Source: Mercenaria mercenaria (lineage: Eukaryota > Mollusca > Bivalvia > Venerida > Veneridae). From it: a DNA stretch of 64,000 nt. Of the stretch, positions 46,985-58,199 are shown piece after piece. The notes beneath the pieces are model-generated. The model did not search any database. It was given only the letters and a program-made list of their open reading frames with translations, and was not told where the DNA came from. Within the stretch, counting starts at the first letter, position 1. The number at the start of each line of letters is the position of its first letter. Where the stretch lies: NCBI RefSeq assembly GCF_021730395.1, contig NC_069362.1, forward strand, positions 79,128,001 through 79,192,000. The letters are read 5' to 3'. The translations under genes were made by a program, and so were the position numbers.

Positions 46985-47245
46985 TTTTGGTTTAACGCCG
47001 ATTGTCAACTGTACGGCGGGCAGTTAACCTAACTGGTGTTCCTGGATTCTGTACCAATACAGACCTGTTCTCCGCAAGCAACTGTCAACTTCCCCATATA
47101 AATCAGATGTGGAGGACGGGCGATGTCAGATACAATGTCTTTTATCAAATCGTCACGGAGAACATACGCCCCGCCCAGGGATCAAACTCGCGACCCAGAG
47201 TTCCGTAGAGCTGCGCTCTCTCTATTGAGCTAAACGGGCGGGCTG
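46985..47245 (-). mobile_element. tRNA-derived SINE, second family, reversed
   Basis: On the + strand: tttaacgccgattgtcaac, gttcctggattctgtacc, gttctccgcaagcaactgt, cacggagaacatacgcc, gggatcaaactcgcgaccc, ctattgagctaaacgggcg. The reverse complement begins with a tRNA-like head. Near full length and better preserved than the 35.0-kb copy. Confidence 0.85.
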
Positions 47246-48215
47246 TATCGTAATTGGTAAAAAAGAACCATTTAATATATTTTCTCATCCGATAATTTAT
47301 GTGTAAAAATGCTGGAAAAACAAAGAGTTACAACAAAGGTTACTGAACGACCGAACAGAAATTATAGCCTCTTGTCTCGCAAATCAAAACTTCTTGTGTG
47401 GCATAATATCCATTTTATATGATTTCCAAGGTTTCACTTCCTATATAGACAAATAACTGACGAAATTATACAAATTTACTCAGATAACATGCAAATGAAA
47501 TTCAGCGTGCTAGTTTATTCATGTCACTGACATCTGCTTTTCAGATTGTTCTGAAGACTGCAGTGTCCCGTAGAGTTTCTGAACGTAGCATAACACGCGC
47601 GTATGAGGTAAACATACGTAGCTGAAATGTCAGTTTTGCACTTGAATAATTTCTAATTCGAAAGCCTAAGTGTGAAAGGAATGCAACTTTCTTTAAGTAC
47701 ATGACCTATCACTGACCGAAAACAATATGTGAATATATATATCAAATGACAATTATCACGGTAATTAACATAATAAGAATATGTTACTAATCATAGGTGC
47801 GGAACTGATAATCTGACCCGATGGTAACTGATAGCTCTACGTCATTTACAACATGAATGTCATTCCACACCTTTGCAAGTCTTTTTGTTTCCAACACCGA
47901 AGAAAAAATCCGGGAAAATTTGTCCCGTACTAACGAAGCATTCAACATTGTCTTAATGGCATTTTAAGCGTAGTATAGATCAAAACCTTGTTTAACACAT
48001 TCTGTTTATTTCATGCGTGCATTTTGCTAGGCGTACGAGGAATTTCAATAACTACGTAGACTGGCTATACAACTTTGACTTGACCCCTTTATAAGCAATT
48101 TAGTATTAATAGTACCGTTATAATCAGTAAAATGTTAGCTTGCAACTGTAAGCATTTAGTAGATAGAATGTCATAACACAATACAAAACTAAAAAGTATT
48201 TAATAACTATAAAAG
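47246..48215. other. Intergenic, nothing firm
   Basis: A 63-nt open stretch at 47545-47607 with an acceptor (cttttcag) and a donor (gtaaac) looks exon-like, but it has no partner exons and no domain, so it is not called. Confidence 0.4.
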
Positions 48216-48219
48216 CAAC

Positions 48220-48430
48220 GCACTATCGGCGGATCACTTGCCTTCATCACTGTGGGATCAAATCCTCAGATTTAGTGTTGAATACATTCAGCGATATACT
48301 TAAGGCAGGTGGTTATGCTAGTGTACCGGCCAATTTTTGAAATAATGTAAACATCTCAAAAAGCTGGAAAGTTGTTATACGACCTATGTTATGACGGTGT
48401 GGCTTTTAACTATACAAAACAAAATACAAA
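48220..48430 (+). mobile_element. Degenerate SINE
   Basis: gcactatcggcggatcac, gtgggatcaaatcctcag, aagctggaaagttgttatac and gacggtgtggctttt follow the order head, B box, body and tail of the first SINE family, but are strongly diverged. Confidence 0.5.
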
Positions 48431-48654
48431 TAACGACAACCATAAACAGTACTTTCAAATATAAAATGGAAGGGACTATAAACAAACATATTAAACTAGT
48501 GAACAAAATAATGCCTTTAACAACATTTGACTGACCAAACCTGATAAACGGTATTCCTGAAAAAAAAAATAGATAAGTACGGTATGGAACAATAGTTTAA
48601 GTATCTATTTTACCAAATAGCGTAACTGGTTCTCTGTGCCTCGGTGATATATGA

Positions 48655-48702
48655 CCATTTTGTGTCGATTCGCCGTAAAACCCAACTCACTCACTGGTTC
48701 TC
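48655..48702 (+). mobile_element. SINE tail with ACTC end
   Basis: tatgaccattttgtgtcg, gattcgccgtaaaacccaac and tcactcactgg: a 3' SINE fragment. Confidence 0.5.
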
Positions 48703-49669
48703 TGTGGACTGACCTACCTCCGTCTGCTGACCGATGTCTCCGACTGGTTGTTTTGATTCACTTCCGTTGACTAGCTGACGTAACGGCCTTCTGCTTGGCT
48801 GGCCGACCTAACTCTACAGGTGCCTGTTTGAGCTAAAGATACAACTCTGGCATCTTTGATTTGCCAAGGTGACTCTGTTCGTCTGTAACTTGACTATAAG
48901 GATCTTACAGGCCTACCTGTGTAAGTCGGATTTTCCCTACACGAGGGACAGTGTGGAATGAAAAACCAAGCTGTCCCGACGGTTGGGAAAACACAGGCAG
49001 ACATGTTAGATCATTTTTCTTGTCTGTCACGTTCAAAATAGATCGTGGTGATAAATAGATCTGGGTATTTCCTGGCATTATTGATATAGGTTATGACGTC
49101 ATGATAGTGCAAGTACCATGTGACGTCACCTAAATGCACGCTATTTTAGACAAGGATTTTCCCTAGGGAAAGACAGAAATTGCGCATACTCGGACATATG
49201 TGTCCTTTCCCGGCCAGGTAAGCAAGAATACTTGATTTGATTTCGGCTGGCATACAGGAAACTGGTCTGCGTTTGGAGTCCAACAGATGCAGTTTCAAAT
49301 AATCTCACTACGGAAGGTACACTACCTGTAAAAACCTTTTTCTGATGAGAATACAAAACGTTGCAGTAAGATAAATATGTGATGAAAACTGTTTTGAGAC
49401 ATACCGCATGTTTAGTGTTCAACCCATTTACAGTTGGACACTACGCTTCCCTCTTTGTTTGCGTCTGACGGAAGAGGGGGATGACTCTATGATGAGCAGT
49501 TTTTAAATCCTACCAGGACTGAAATGTTTTGATATTTGTCTTCTGACCTGTTTCGTCGGGCCCTTAAGGGTGTTTCTCTTGTTGCTCTGTCTTCTGAAAA
49601 GGCATTGAGTACATACGTTTTTGGTTCTTAAGGTTTGCTTTTTATATATTTATACACGAGCATTTTTGT

Positions 49670-49860
49670 GTTTTACATGCCATGCCTTTTTGTTTCCATT
49701 ACGTGTGTTAGAGATTCACCTGGAGGGGATTACTTTTATTTACACTGTCCCATGTCTTTGGAACATGGTGGGGGTAAGAGTGAGGTTGGGTGCGCACCAT
49801 AAACCGGTTTAAGCTCCCCAGTGGTGTTTTTGCCACTGACCGTTCCAAGGCGGTGCCCCA
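49670..49860. repeat. Interspersed repeat with 'aagctccccagtgg' core
   Basis: Contains gtgttagagattcacctgg, gtcccatgtctttggaac, gtgcgcaccataaaccgg, tttaagctccccagtgg and gaccgttccaaggcggtg. A diverged copy is at 43060-43230. From memory it resembles a common mollusc interspersed repeat; the family was not assigned. Confidence 0.55.
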
Positions 49861-49864
49861 CTGT

Positions 49865-50031
49865 GTTTCTTTGTTTGTTCGTTTTGTCCTTGTGTGTTGA
49901 CTTTGTGTGCGCGCGTGTGTGTATGCTTATTGTTCGTCTTGTCCTTATGTGTTGGCTTTGAGTGTGTGTGTGTGTGTGTGTTGTTCGTTTTGTCCTGATG
50001 TGTAAGCTTTGAGTGTGTGTGTGGTGCACGC

Positions 50032-50068
<37 letters not shown>

Positions 50069-50120
50069 GTTCGTTTTGTCCTGATGTGTAAGCTTTGAGT
50101 GTGTGTGTGGTGCACGCGTT
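49865..50120. repeat. GT-rich minisatellite
   Basis: Four units of the form ttgttcgttttgtcctgatg + tgtaagctttgagtg + (gt)n, length 55-100 bp because the (gt) tract expands to about 18 repeats in one unit. The last two units share gtgtggtgcacgcg. The opposite strand is open and reads Thr-His repeats, an artefact of the array. Confidence 0.9.
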
Positions 50121-50139
50121 TGCCTGGGGGGTTCGTTTT

Positions 50140-50560
50140 GAGGAGGCTGCGCTTTTGGTGCGTGGCATTCCCTGTTTGATATTTCTCTTTGTTTTTTTTG
50201 AACACTAAACATGCGGTATGTCTCAAAACAGTTGGGTCGTAACCTCTTTTAATAAAACGTTTGATAATCTTTTCAAATACATTTGGAAAATTACCATGAC
50301 CCAAGATCTTACGAAGTTTGTAAACCACATCCCCATAAAAACGGGTTTAGAAATACCTTCTCGAAGAAGTGTCTTTAAATTACTATTGAATTTTAAAACT
50401 AAATCAGAATTACGATAATGAAATTTAGTAAAATATTTACGCAATTTGTAATAATGGTATAGTACAAGCAAAAAATAATTCTGGTGTAATAAATGATTAA
50501 TTTGGCTACTGAATTGTATTATAAGGCTATATACTTCAGAATACAAATAAATCTTACAGC
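50140..50560 (-). mobile_element. Retroelement C-terminal scrap, family uncertain
   Basis: Minus-strand pieces read LLREGISKPVF, VYKLRKILGHGNF, IIKRFIKRGYDPTVLRHTAC. This resembles from memory a C-terminal module downstream of reverse transcriptase in mollusc and coral retroelements. It is broken. Family (LINE or other) cannot be settled here. Confidence 0.4.
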
Positions 50561-50654
50561 CCTAATTCCTAATAGTTATTGTTTCAATTAAAAAAGTAAT
50601 TCGGAAGTAATTAATAAAATCTAAAGACATTAATCTGTGAATATAATGGCGTTC

Positions 50655-50790
50655 AAAGGTTGACAGGATGACAGGTTTAAATGTCGACAGATCGACAGGT
50701 TGACAGGTCTACAGGATGACAGGTTTAAAAGTCGGCAGGTTGACAGGTCGACAGGATGACAGGTTGACAGGTCGACATGTTGACAGACCA
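50655..50790. repeat. Short-unit tandem array (gacaggt)
   Basis: About thirteen imperfect units of 8-11 bp: gttgacaggt, cgacaggatgacaggt, with two tttaaa-bearing variants (tgacaggtttaaatgtcg, tgacaggtttaaaagtcg), which shows a higher-order unit of about 55 bp. Confidence 0.85.
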
Positions 50791-51214
50791 AAAAACATTA
50801 ATCTATTAATAAACATTTTGATACTTTTATTTTTTAATATCTACAATTAAATTTCCATCATTGCTGATTGTGGGTGATAGATTCTACAAATTTGTATTAA
50901 TTCAGCATTCATCCTGGACATGTCTTTGACCAGTGCGCTGTACCCTTCTACATCTAGTCCCGCAATCTTCAGATATGACATGTGCGGACCAATTTCAGAG
51001 TCTATCAGGCAACCAGGCAGCTTGAAAAACAACACACTGCATCTGACTTTTTTTCAAGACACCAAAACCTGTCCTCTGCAGTTCTTCCAGTTCAACTGAA
51101 ATAAATAAGAAAAAATAAAATTGAAATTTCAATCTTCTTCCTTTTTCGTATTTGTGTTTGAACAGCAGCGTTCACTGAAAACTACAAAAAAAAATCATTT
51201 TTAACGAAACATAT

Positions 51215-51490
51215 ATGTTTCTGGGCACGTTAAAGAACTAGGCTGTCTATTCGAAACGAGCTAGGCTAAGTTAGCCGGACAAGCCTGTATCTGATTTCTG
51301 ATCTCTCTGTCGTGGGGGCTTTGTCTCACTCTGTCCCTCTGGTCAGATCGCCCTGTGTCTGTACTAGTAGAGGATGAATTATGTGCCCTGTGTGGCTGCA
51401 TTTGAACTATGTAAGGCGCCTTTGAACGTGAAATTGATCATGAAAAGGGCGCTATATAAATCTGGTATAATAATAATAATAATAATAATA
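51215..51490 (+). mobile_element. SINE-like element with 'cgctatataaatctgg' tail
   Basis: Ends gggcgctatataaatctgg followed by taataataataa, a tail typical of metazoan SINEs mobilised by CR1/L2-type LINEs. The 5' part contains gggcacgttaaagaactagg. A reversed tail of the same type is at 60965-61050. Confidence 0.7.
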
Positions 51491-51616
51491 TGTGACTGCA
51501 TCTAATCTAATCATTAAAAATATATACGACTCGGTGATTATAGCCTTTTTAGAAGTGATAAATATTGATATCAACATATTATAAGGTCAAAAATTGTATT
51601 GAACACTTGCAGTTTA

Positions 51617-51860
51617 GCATTTGGAACTTTTTAGATTTAAGATTATAAGGCAAAAACTTATCGTGACCTTTGCTCAACAAACTAATAACGATGAACTACG
51701 TATTCTGAAAGTAAACAAACATATCCATGAATGCTCTGGTGGGAAGTTTAAAATATTCCCTCTTTACAAAAATATGACTAACAGTGACAGTTTCAGAGAT
51801 GAGAAGGAACTACACTTTATAAGTATTTTGAAACCAGAACTTAATAGAGTTTGTCAATAG
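51617..51860 (+). other. Short open frame, possible retroelement scrap
   Basis: A frame of 79 codons ends EKELHFISILKPELNRVCQ. The 'E..FI..LKP.LN' ending recalls endonuclease tails of Penelope-type or LINE elements, but there is no GIY-YIG motif to confirm it. Confidence 0.25.
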
Positions 51861-52729
51861 TTGTTCAGGCCCGCGTGCATGGCGAGCTCCTTAAATTGTA
51901 TTGTATATGAGCAATGTAACTAGAATCTTCTCTTTATATATGCTTGCTCATTTATCTTTACACGTAAAATAATACTGGATAGTTCATAATTGTTTAAAAA
52001 TTAATATTATCAAATGTGTACACTTAACGTACTACCATTGCTTTGTTCTTTATTTTTTTTGTCTTTTCCTTCCTGTAATACAGTTTTATCTTTAAATTTT
52101 ATTACCTCCCTTTAATTTTTGATGCTATTTCTATAGTTGGCTATATACCACTTTTGTCATTAAGAACAAGTGGGTAATTTGAGCAATTCTTTCTTTTTAC
52201 AGTTCCCATAATTGATTTTTAAGCTATTATTACATTTTAAGTAATCATCTTGATATTATTTCTTAACTTATATATCGAGCATAAATATGTTTTAACAACA
52301 GTTATTAACTCCCCCTTTTAAATGGTACAATATCTGTTTCTGCCAAGTTTTGTGTGCATGTACACAGGGTATTCTTGAGTGTATTATACATCTTTCTTGA
52401 AGTTTGCCGCAACGTCTTTTTACGACGTTTCCCGTATTTTTTGTTATGACGTGACGTCATTGTATTATTTCAAAATGTAAACTGCGTCCACCATTTCCTC
52501 GTAACTGTCTTGCGCCTTTTTCAGATAGAGTGTACCGTATACCGGCTGTGTTTGCAAGATATATATTCTCCATAACTTGTACAAAGTCCATCATCTTGGA
52601 CTCTTGCAGCACAACATAATTCTCTCTAACTACCTGACACTTATGAAACACTGGCTTTACAGATATCAAAAGAAACCTATCAATCAGTCCATCATTCCCT
52701 ATAAGAATAATATGTAAATTGACATTCAT

Positions 52730-53370
52730 GTAAATATAAAATGCAATGCAATGTAAATATGAGGCATGATTTAATAAGAATAAGGCGATGCTTCTATCGG
52801 AAATCGATCCGACTTGTCTAATGACAGCGCTTAATCATTGTATGTAGTAAAGCTCTATTATAGTATGACTATTACTTCCAGATTGACATTTTGATGTTAT
52901 TGTAGGTAACTATCTACGCGAAACGTCTAATATACTAACTTCTTCACAACATTCCAACAGCTAAGTTATTATAATTATAAAGTGTATTCTTCTGTTATTT
53001 TTCTAATTTTATAATTATATCATTAATTCAAATAAAAATTAAGAATATATATGCTATTATTTCCAACATTTTGATATTTTGCCGTTTATTCGTTCAATTT
53101 ACGGTTCCAGAACATAGCCATCCTGTAAAATGCCAACATGAAAAATACAAATTGTACAGAAAACATAAGTTAAGTACTACAAATATTTTATGTTCATTTT
53201 CGCTGAGGAAAGTCAACATAAAAATACCATTCTTGTTGGTACCAGACTCATTTATCACTCATATCCCAGTCAATAGTTGTTGCGAGGTATATATATGCTT
53301 TAAAATGAATCCAATCGTGCAGTAATATCACTTATTACATGAGTACCTATAAATAGTAACAAATTTGTGT
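52730..53370. other. Intergenic, nothing recognised
   Basis: AT-rich. A short open frame at 53071-53325 has no motif. Confidence 0.45.
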
Positions 53371-53424
53371 TGAAAATTCTCCCATTATCGCATTGCGTCA
53401 TGCATTATCACATTATCATAATAA

Positions 53425-53930
53425 GCCCCGGGGCCATTATCGATAATGGCCCTGGCGTTAGCGCGGGAAATTAACGTCCGTAAACAGAAATGACGTCATG
53501 GCGTTTCGTGGAGGTAAAACAGCGAATATTTCCGTTTTATTTTACCATCTTGAGCGTAACATCATGTATTCTTCGTGAAATATTGTATTTTTATCCCTAA
53601 ATTATGCAATAAGCAAGAAAGTACAACTTAGTATCCAGGTATTTGATTTTATACAGTAAATAGACTCTTATACAAATAATATAGAAACTGAAAAGCTGAA
53701 ATTTATTGTGCCAGAAGATGCAAATACCCACAAAAATGGCACAAAAACATTTCTTACTATATTATAGGTAAACATGTAATAAACAGGTAAATACATGGGA
53801 GAGCGGTGCCTTTGAGTGATAATGGCCCTGGAAGAAGATAATAGCCCTCGGGCTAAAGCCCTCGGGCTATTATCACCTTGCCAGGGCCATTATCACTCAA
53901 AGGCACCGTTCTCCCATTTATTAACCTATA
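53425..53930. mobile_element. Foldback element with nested palindromes
   Basis: The left end holds a perfect 22-bp palindrome at 53431-53452 (halves gggccattatc). The right end holds a 121-bp hairpin: 53796-53831 pairs with 53881-53916 (35 of 36), and inside it an 18-bp pair gataatagccctcgggct. The phrase ggccattatc is shared by both ends. The centre (53470-53790) is unremarkable AT-rich DNA with TGACGTCA at 53492. No coding capacity. Confidence 0.7.
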
Positions 53931-55024
53931 CATATTTCATTCGGTTCTGACAGAAAACGCAACTGAGGGAGAAAAATCTAGCAATAAATTAATCGACGTC
54001 TATAAAAAGTTCAGAATTAATCGCTGAACATCTAAGCACACCTAATAAGCGCTATTTTACAGTTTCTGTATAAAATGTGTCTCCTGTTTTCGGTAAATGT
54101 CGCCATGTATGAAATAATAAAACACAAATAGCTTTTAATTCTGTTTAATGGTTATAGAATAATGTACACATGTATCTGTAATCATATAATTGTTAAGATG
54201 TCTATGGAAACACGGCATCAGTCATGTTTCTCTTTGAAATTCATACTAAATATTGCCTTTTTTTTTAAAGAAACAAGGCAAAAACTTTCTTAAACATCGA
54301 ACAACATAAATGCATTTAATATTGTTATAAATATCAAGCATCGGGTACGGTTTTGTATGAATGAAAGTTTCAAAATTTCTCTTTATTTGCTTCAGATAAT
54401 AAATAATAGGAAATTTGTTTACGATTATCTAAAAGAATTGATACATATAGAGCAAAATCGACAGTCTATACCTAATTAATATTTGCATGAAATATTTACT
54501 GTATAGATATTATTATAGATACTACCGATGTACGTTATACTTTCCGAGAAAATTATTTCGGATTCCTTCGGTTTTTTTTCCGCTAAGCAAAAAAAAACAA
54601 TGTAAGTAAAATTTTGCCTTTTTATTTCTCTCTTGTCATTTCTGTTTCGCCAAATTATGGCCGCTTACTTATTACTTATTATTTCAGAAAATGTGTTTCG
54701 TGATATTTTCACTACTATAAAACTCGCTTTTATTATTTTGCCTTTTTACGGCCTGGACGGGTGATAGATGTTCCTCTTTAGGTTTAAGACCTCTAAATAT
54801 ACATCTTCGGTGTAAAGAGGGTAATGTGGGGGTGTCGATAATTAGTCCAGAAGATACGGATATAGTTATCGACGTCGTCTACATTGTGTGTTTTACTCAT
54901 GTTGTTTTCATTTTATTTTAAATGTAACTGATATGTCATAGAATATACAAACAAATTACGAATTGTTACTGAATGTGTGTGTCTGAAACATCCCACTTTA
55001 TTACCACAAAACTCTTTAATGCAG
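53931..55024. other. No gene; left flank of the pogo-like transposon
   Basis: AT-rich. Motifs tgtcgataatta (54833) and agttatcgacgtcg (54866) resemble the gtcgataa boxes beyond the transposon's right end (60090-60125, 60257), possibly transposase sites; clear TIRs were not found. Confidence 0.4.
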
Positions 55025-55524
55025 ATGTCTGAGCAAATTCAAGCTAAGAAAAGTGTACATTATAGCCCTTCAAAAATGGCTGCTGCTGCGCAGGCTGTCC
55101 AGAGCAGGACTTTATCAAAACATCGAGCACCCCAGTCCTTTGGAATCCCCAGGACAACTCTATTGGACAAGCAAAGTGTACGTGTTCCGTTGGAGCCAAC
55201 AAGACCTGGACCAATGCCTGAGCTGACTGATGCAGAAGAGAAAACAACTGCGAATTATGTAAACCTCATGTCACAAATAGGTAGAGGTTTTCTCTAATTT
55301 GCAAGTGCATGATTGTATACCTTATTACCTATGAGAGACTATGTGTACACTATTTTTTGATGTATAAATCTAATCTATGTAGAAACTTCATATAAAACGA
55401 ACTTTCTCTGAATAAAAAACCAATATGATTAAGGTGTATTGTATTGTCCGTAGGGTATTGTCTTTAAAAAAAGAACTTAAATACGAGGTCAAGAGAATTC
55501 TTGATTTAGATCATTCTCGCATAC

Positions 55525-55989
55525 CAGAGGTCTACCGTGGTTCCCCGGATGAACCTCTGGCACATTTCGCCGATATTTATGGTTTGGTTACAATACAGGT
55601 AAAACGTTTCAGCCAATCAGCGTCGTTTCGCGACAAATCGTAGCGAACCAATCAAAATCGTCCGTGAAATGCGTGACCGCGTCCTTTCCGTATTATCGAG
55701 GGAATACGATGTCCATTTACGACGAATATTATTATTTCTTGATGTAAATCTCTTAACGTCGAATTACAGGAATAAATCTTTATTTATCGCAATCATGGAA
55801 TACAGCCTTTATCCATCGTAAGCAAGTATCTTGTTTACATATTTTTTGAAGTTTCAATTCGGAGTTCCAAATAATGGCGAACAATGATTGGCTGAAACCA
55901 CTCCCGATAGTAATTACGAGTGCGCATGCTCACCAAGTAAACGATGGAAATAAATCAGAGGTTCGTCTCGGGATTTTGACGAACCTCTG
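55525..55989. mobile_element. Foldback MITE inside the pogo-like transposon
   Basis: The outer ends are cagagg...cctctg. Each end is itself a hairpin: 55525-55559 (cagaggt / aacctctg) and 55956-55989 (cagaggttcgtc / gacgaacctctg). A second inverted pair lies inside (gtttcagccaatca near 55606 and tgattggctgaaac near 55885). 465 bp, no coding capacity. The transposase sequence breaks at the left border and resumes at the right. Confidence 0.8.
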
Positions 55990-56677
55990 ATGGATGAGAA
56001 TGGATTCAGATGGGAGAAAGATCAGGTTTACAGACAACCTACCTGGGCTGGTATAAAGCTTTCGTCAGAAGAAACCCAATTAAGTGTATCACTTAGCACT
56101 CCTGCCACACTTGGAAGACAGAGAACATTCATTTTATTTGAAATGGTGGAAGGTATGTATGTTTATATTGATAAGTTCTTCACACATAATTAATACTAAG
56201 CATTCTAAACAGTTTTACAATTCAACTGTTTTTCTGTTCACGACAGAATATATTTTTTCAGCAAGTTTTGGGCAGAATTTGTACCGACGAGAAAATCGCA
56301 AATATCCTTCTGTGACGATTTATAAGCTATGCTAAAAGTTGGACAAGACAGTTCTGTTAACGTTATTTTCATTTAATTCTTTTCGTTAAATTTAATTTTT
56401 CAGGCTGGTATAATGGGCTTATTAAATTTCTACGGAATGAAGTTAAAGACTATGTGTCTGGTGTCAAATCCTAGGAGATTATTCAATGCAGATGAGTCAG
56501 GATTTCTTCTTAGTGTTTAAGTCTAAACGCGTGTTAGCATCAACAGGGGCAAGGGACGTTTATCAGGTATTATCAGGAGACAAAACGCAGATAACTGTGA
56601 TGGTATGTATGAATGCATGCGGGGTTTATAAGACTCCATTAATAGTCTATCCGGGACAACGCTTCCGGGATACTGCT

Positions 56678-57145
56678 GGTTAGAGAACACCAATTGTTCC
56701 CATAGACCCATAGACTTCCTTTATAACATTATGGCGTGTACGGCCTTCCATAAATCGAAACATGTATATATCCAATCACATTTTTTTTGAAGAACTATCT
56801 TAGTTCCACCAGAATATCGGACGAAAAATATATGATACTTTATTTAAGTAATTTTCGTGTGAATGAGATGACCCCCTGTTTACATCGTTGTCATGGCGGG
56901 AGAAATTCATTTGATGAAACGTTTGTTTTTCTAATAAACATAAAATGTTGCAAATTTTGTCAAACTGTATAATGAAATACTGTAAATGCAGTAAAAATAT
57001 TCCATTTTGAAAAAAATAATCACTTCTTGGGTTTGTTTACATGACTGGCCAATCAGAACGCACAGACACTACCTTATTCCCAAGAATACACTTACTCATT
57101 CCCAGTAAGTTACCCTGTACTTTTTTTAATTGGTGGTCTCTGACC
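56678..57145. mobile_element. TIR element, left copy of a composite insertion
   Basis: 468 bp. The left end ggttagagaacaccaattg and the inverted right end (reverse complement ggtcagagaccaccaatt) are imperfect TIRs. The interior includes atggcgtgtacggccttcc, tgagatgaccccctgttta and aatgcagtaaaaat. The right-hand copy at 57736-58199 is in the same orientation, about 90% alike by eye. Confidence 0.8.
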
Positions 57146-57735
57146 TCTAGATGAATGTTTCGTTTCATTTTTTTCCAATTTTACAGATTTATTGTTAAGC
57201 ACGATCCAATACCAATTGTTTTACAAAGTTTCATCAAGGAATGTTCAGTTTTAAGAAAGATATAGACAGTTTACTAAGGTCACCCCCTGTCGATTTACAG
57301 GCCCAGATTCAGACCCTGTCGTCATTTTATTGTAATTTTTCGCGAAAATTTAAGTTATCGGCATAGGATTTTGTTTGGAAGCTGAAATATGATTCATTCC
57401 GTAAGAAATAGAAATTAAGCCTATAAATTTTGATCATTCTCTGACATTACAGAGATAAGAATGAGCCTTTCTGGTCCAAAAACTCAGATGAAAATGGACA
57501 CCCCTGTCAAACAAAGAGGCCAAAACTTTATAAATATTAAAATTCCCCGCTTATTGTTGTACGAAAACGTCTTTCATCATCATCTACAACAGATTTGTGA
57601 CCATTAACATTACGAGGGTTGAACGCAATACTGTCGTAAGTCCTTCTTTATTTAATAGGAGTTACTACAGTATTGCGTTCAGCCCTCGATTACCTGTGAT
57701 GGCTTTCGATAAAATCACGTTTAAGCTCTTATATA
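57146..57735. other. Spacer between two identical-type TIR elements
   Basis: 590 bp unrelated to either copy. It contains a strong inverted repeat, 57612-57640 versus 57659-57690 (cgagggttgaacgcaatact / agtattgcgttcagccctcg), and gtcaccccctgtcgattta. No coding evidence. It is not transposase sequence: the frame before 56678 continues only after 58199. Confidence 0.65.
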
Positions 57736-58199
57736 GGTTAGAGAACACCAATTGTTTTCCCATAGACTTCCATTTTAATTTTATGGCGTGTACGGCATTC
57801 CATAAATCGAAACATGTATATCCAATCACATTGTTTTCAAGAACTATCTTAAGTTAGTTCCACCAAAATATCGGACGAAAAATATATGAATAGTGATACT
57901 TTATTTAAGTAATTTTCGTGTGAATGAGATGACCCCCTGTTTACATCGTTGTCATGGTGGGAGAAGTTCATTTGATGAAACTTTTTTCCAATACACATAA
58001 AATGTTGCAAATTTTGTCAAAATGTATAATGAAATACTGTAAATGCAGTAAAAATTTTCCATTTAAAAAATAATTACTTCTTAGGCTTGTTTACCTGACT
58101 GACCAATCAGAACGCACAGACGCTACCTTATTCCCAGGTATAAACGTACCTCATTCCCAGTAAGTTCCCTGTACCTTTTTCAATTGGTGGTCCCTGACC
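57736..58199. mobile_element. TIR element, right copy of a composite insertion
   Basis: 464 bp with ends ggttagagaacaccaattg and caattggtggtccctgacc. Flanks of the whole block are ...actgct before 56678 and tgcttta... after 58199, so a 4-bp TGCT may be the target duplication of the entire 1.52-kb block. Confidence 0.8.

Larger units (their letters stand above)
50847..52729 (-). pseudogene. Decayed coding relic, DUF3987-like
   Basis: Two minus-strand stretches look like coding remains. 52690-52457, after a possible acceptor (ttcttatag), reads GLIDRFLLISVKPVFHKCQV then YTLSE and YEEMVDAVYIL after a frame change. 51095-50847, after a good acceptor (tttcag), reads LEELQRTGFGVLKKS, then, after another frame change, FFKLPGCLID and a helical end. 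'GLxDRFL' and a short C-terminal 'L..LG.G' module recall DUF3987-type proteins. The gap between holds a SINE (51215-51490) and other scraps. The function of DUF3987 is poorly known. The assignment is from memory and weak. Confidence 0.35.

Noticed and set aside
47545-47607. Exon-like stretch with cttttcag and gtaaac borders
   Set aside because: No neighbouring exons or recognisable peptide; single splice-like pairs are common by chance.
49736-50328. Long minus-strand open frames rich in Thr-His repeats
   Set aside because: They are translations of the GT minisatellite; the apparent low-stop frame comes from the simple repeat.
56678-58199. Long terminal repeats of a retroelement
   Set aside because: Each direct copy has 19-bp imperfect inverted ends and there is no primer-binding site or coding part between; a pair of TIR elements fits better.
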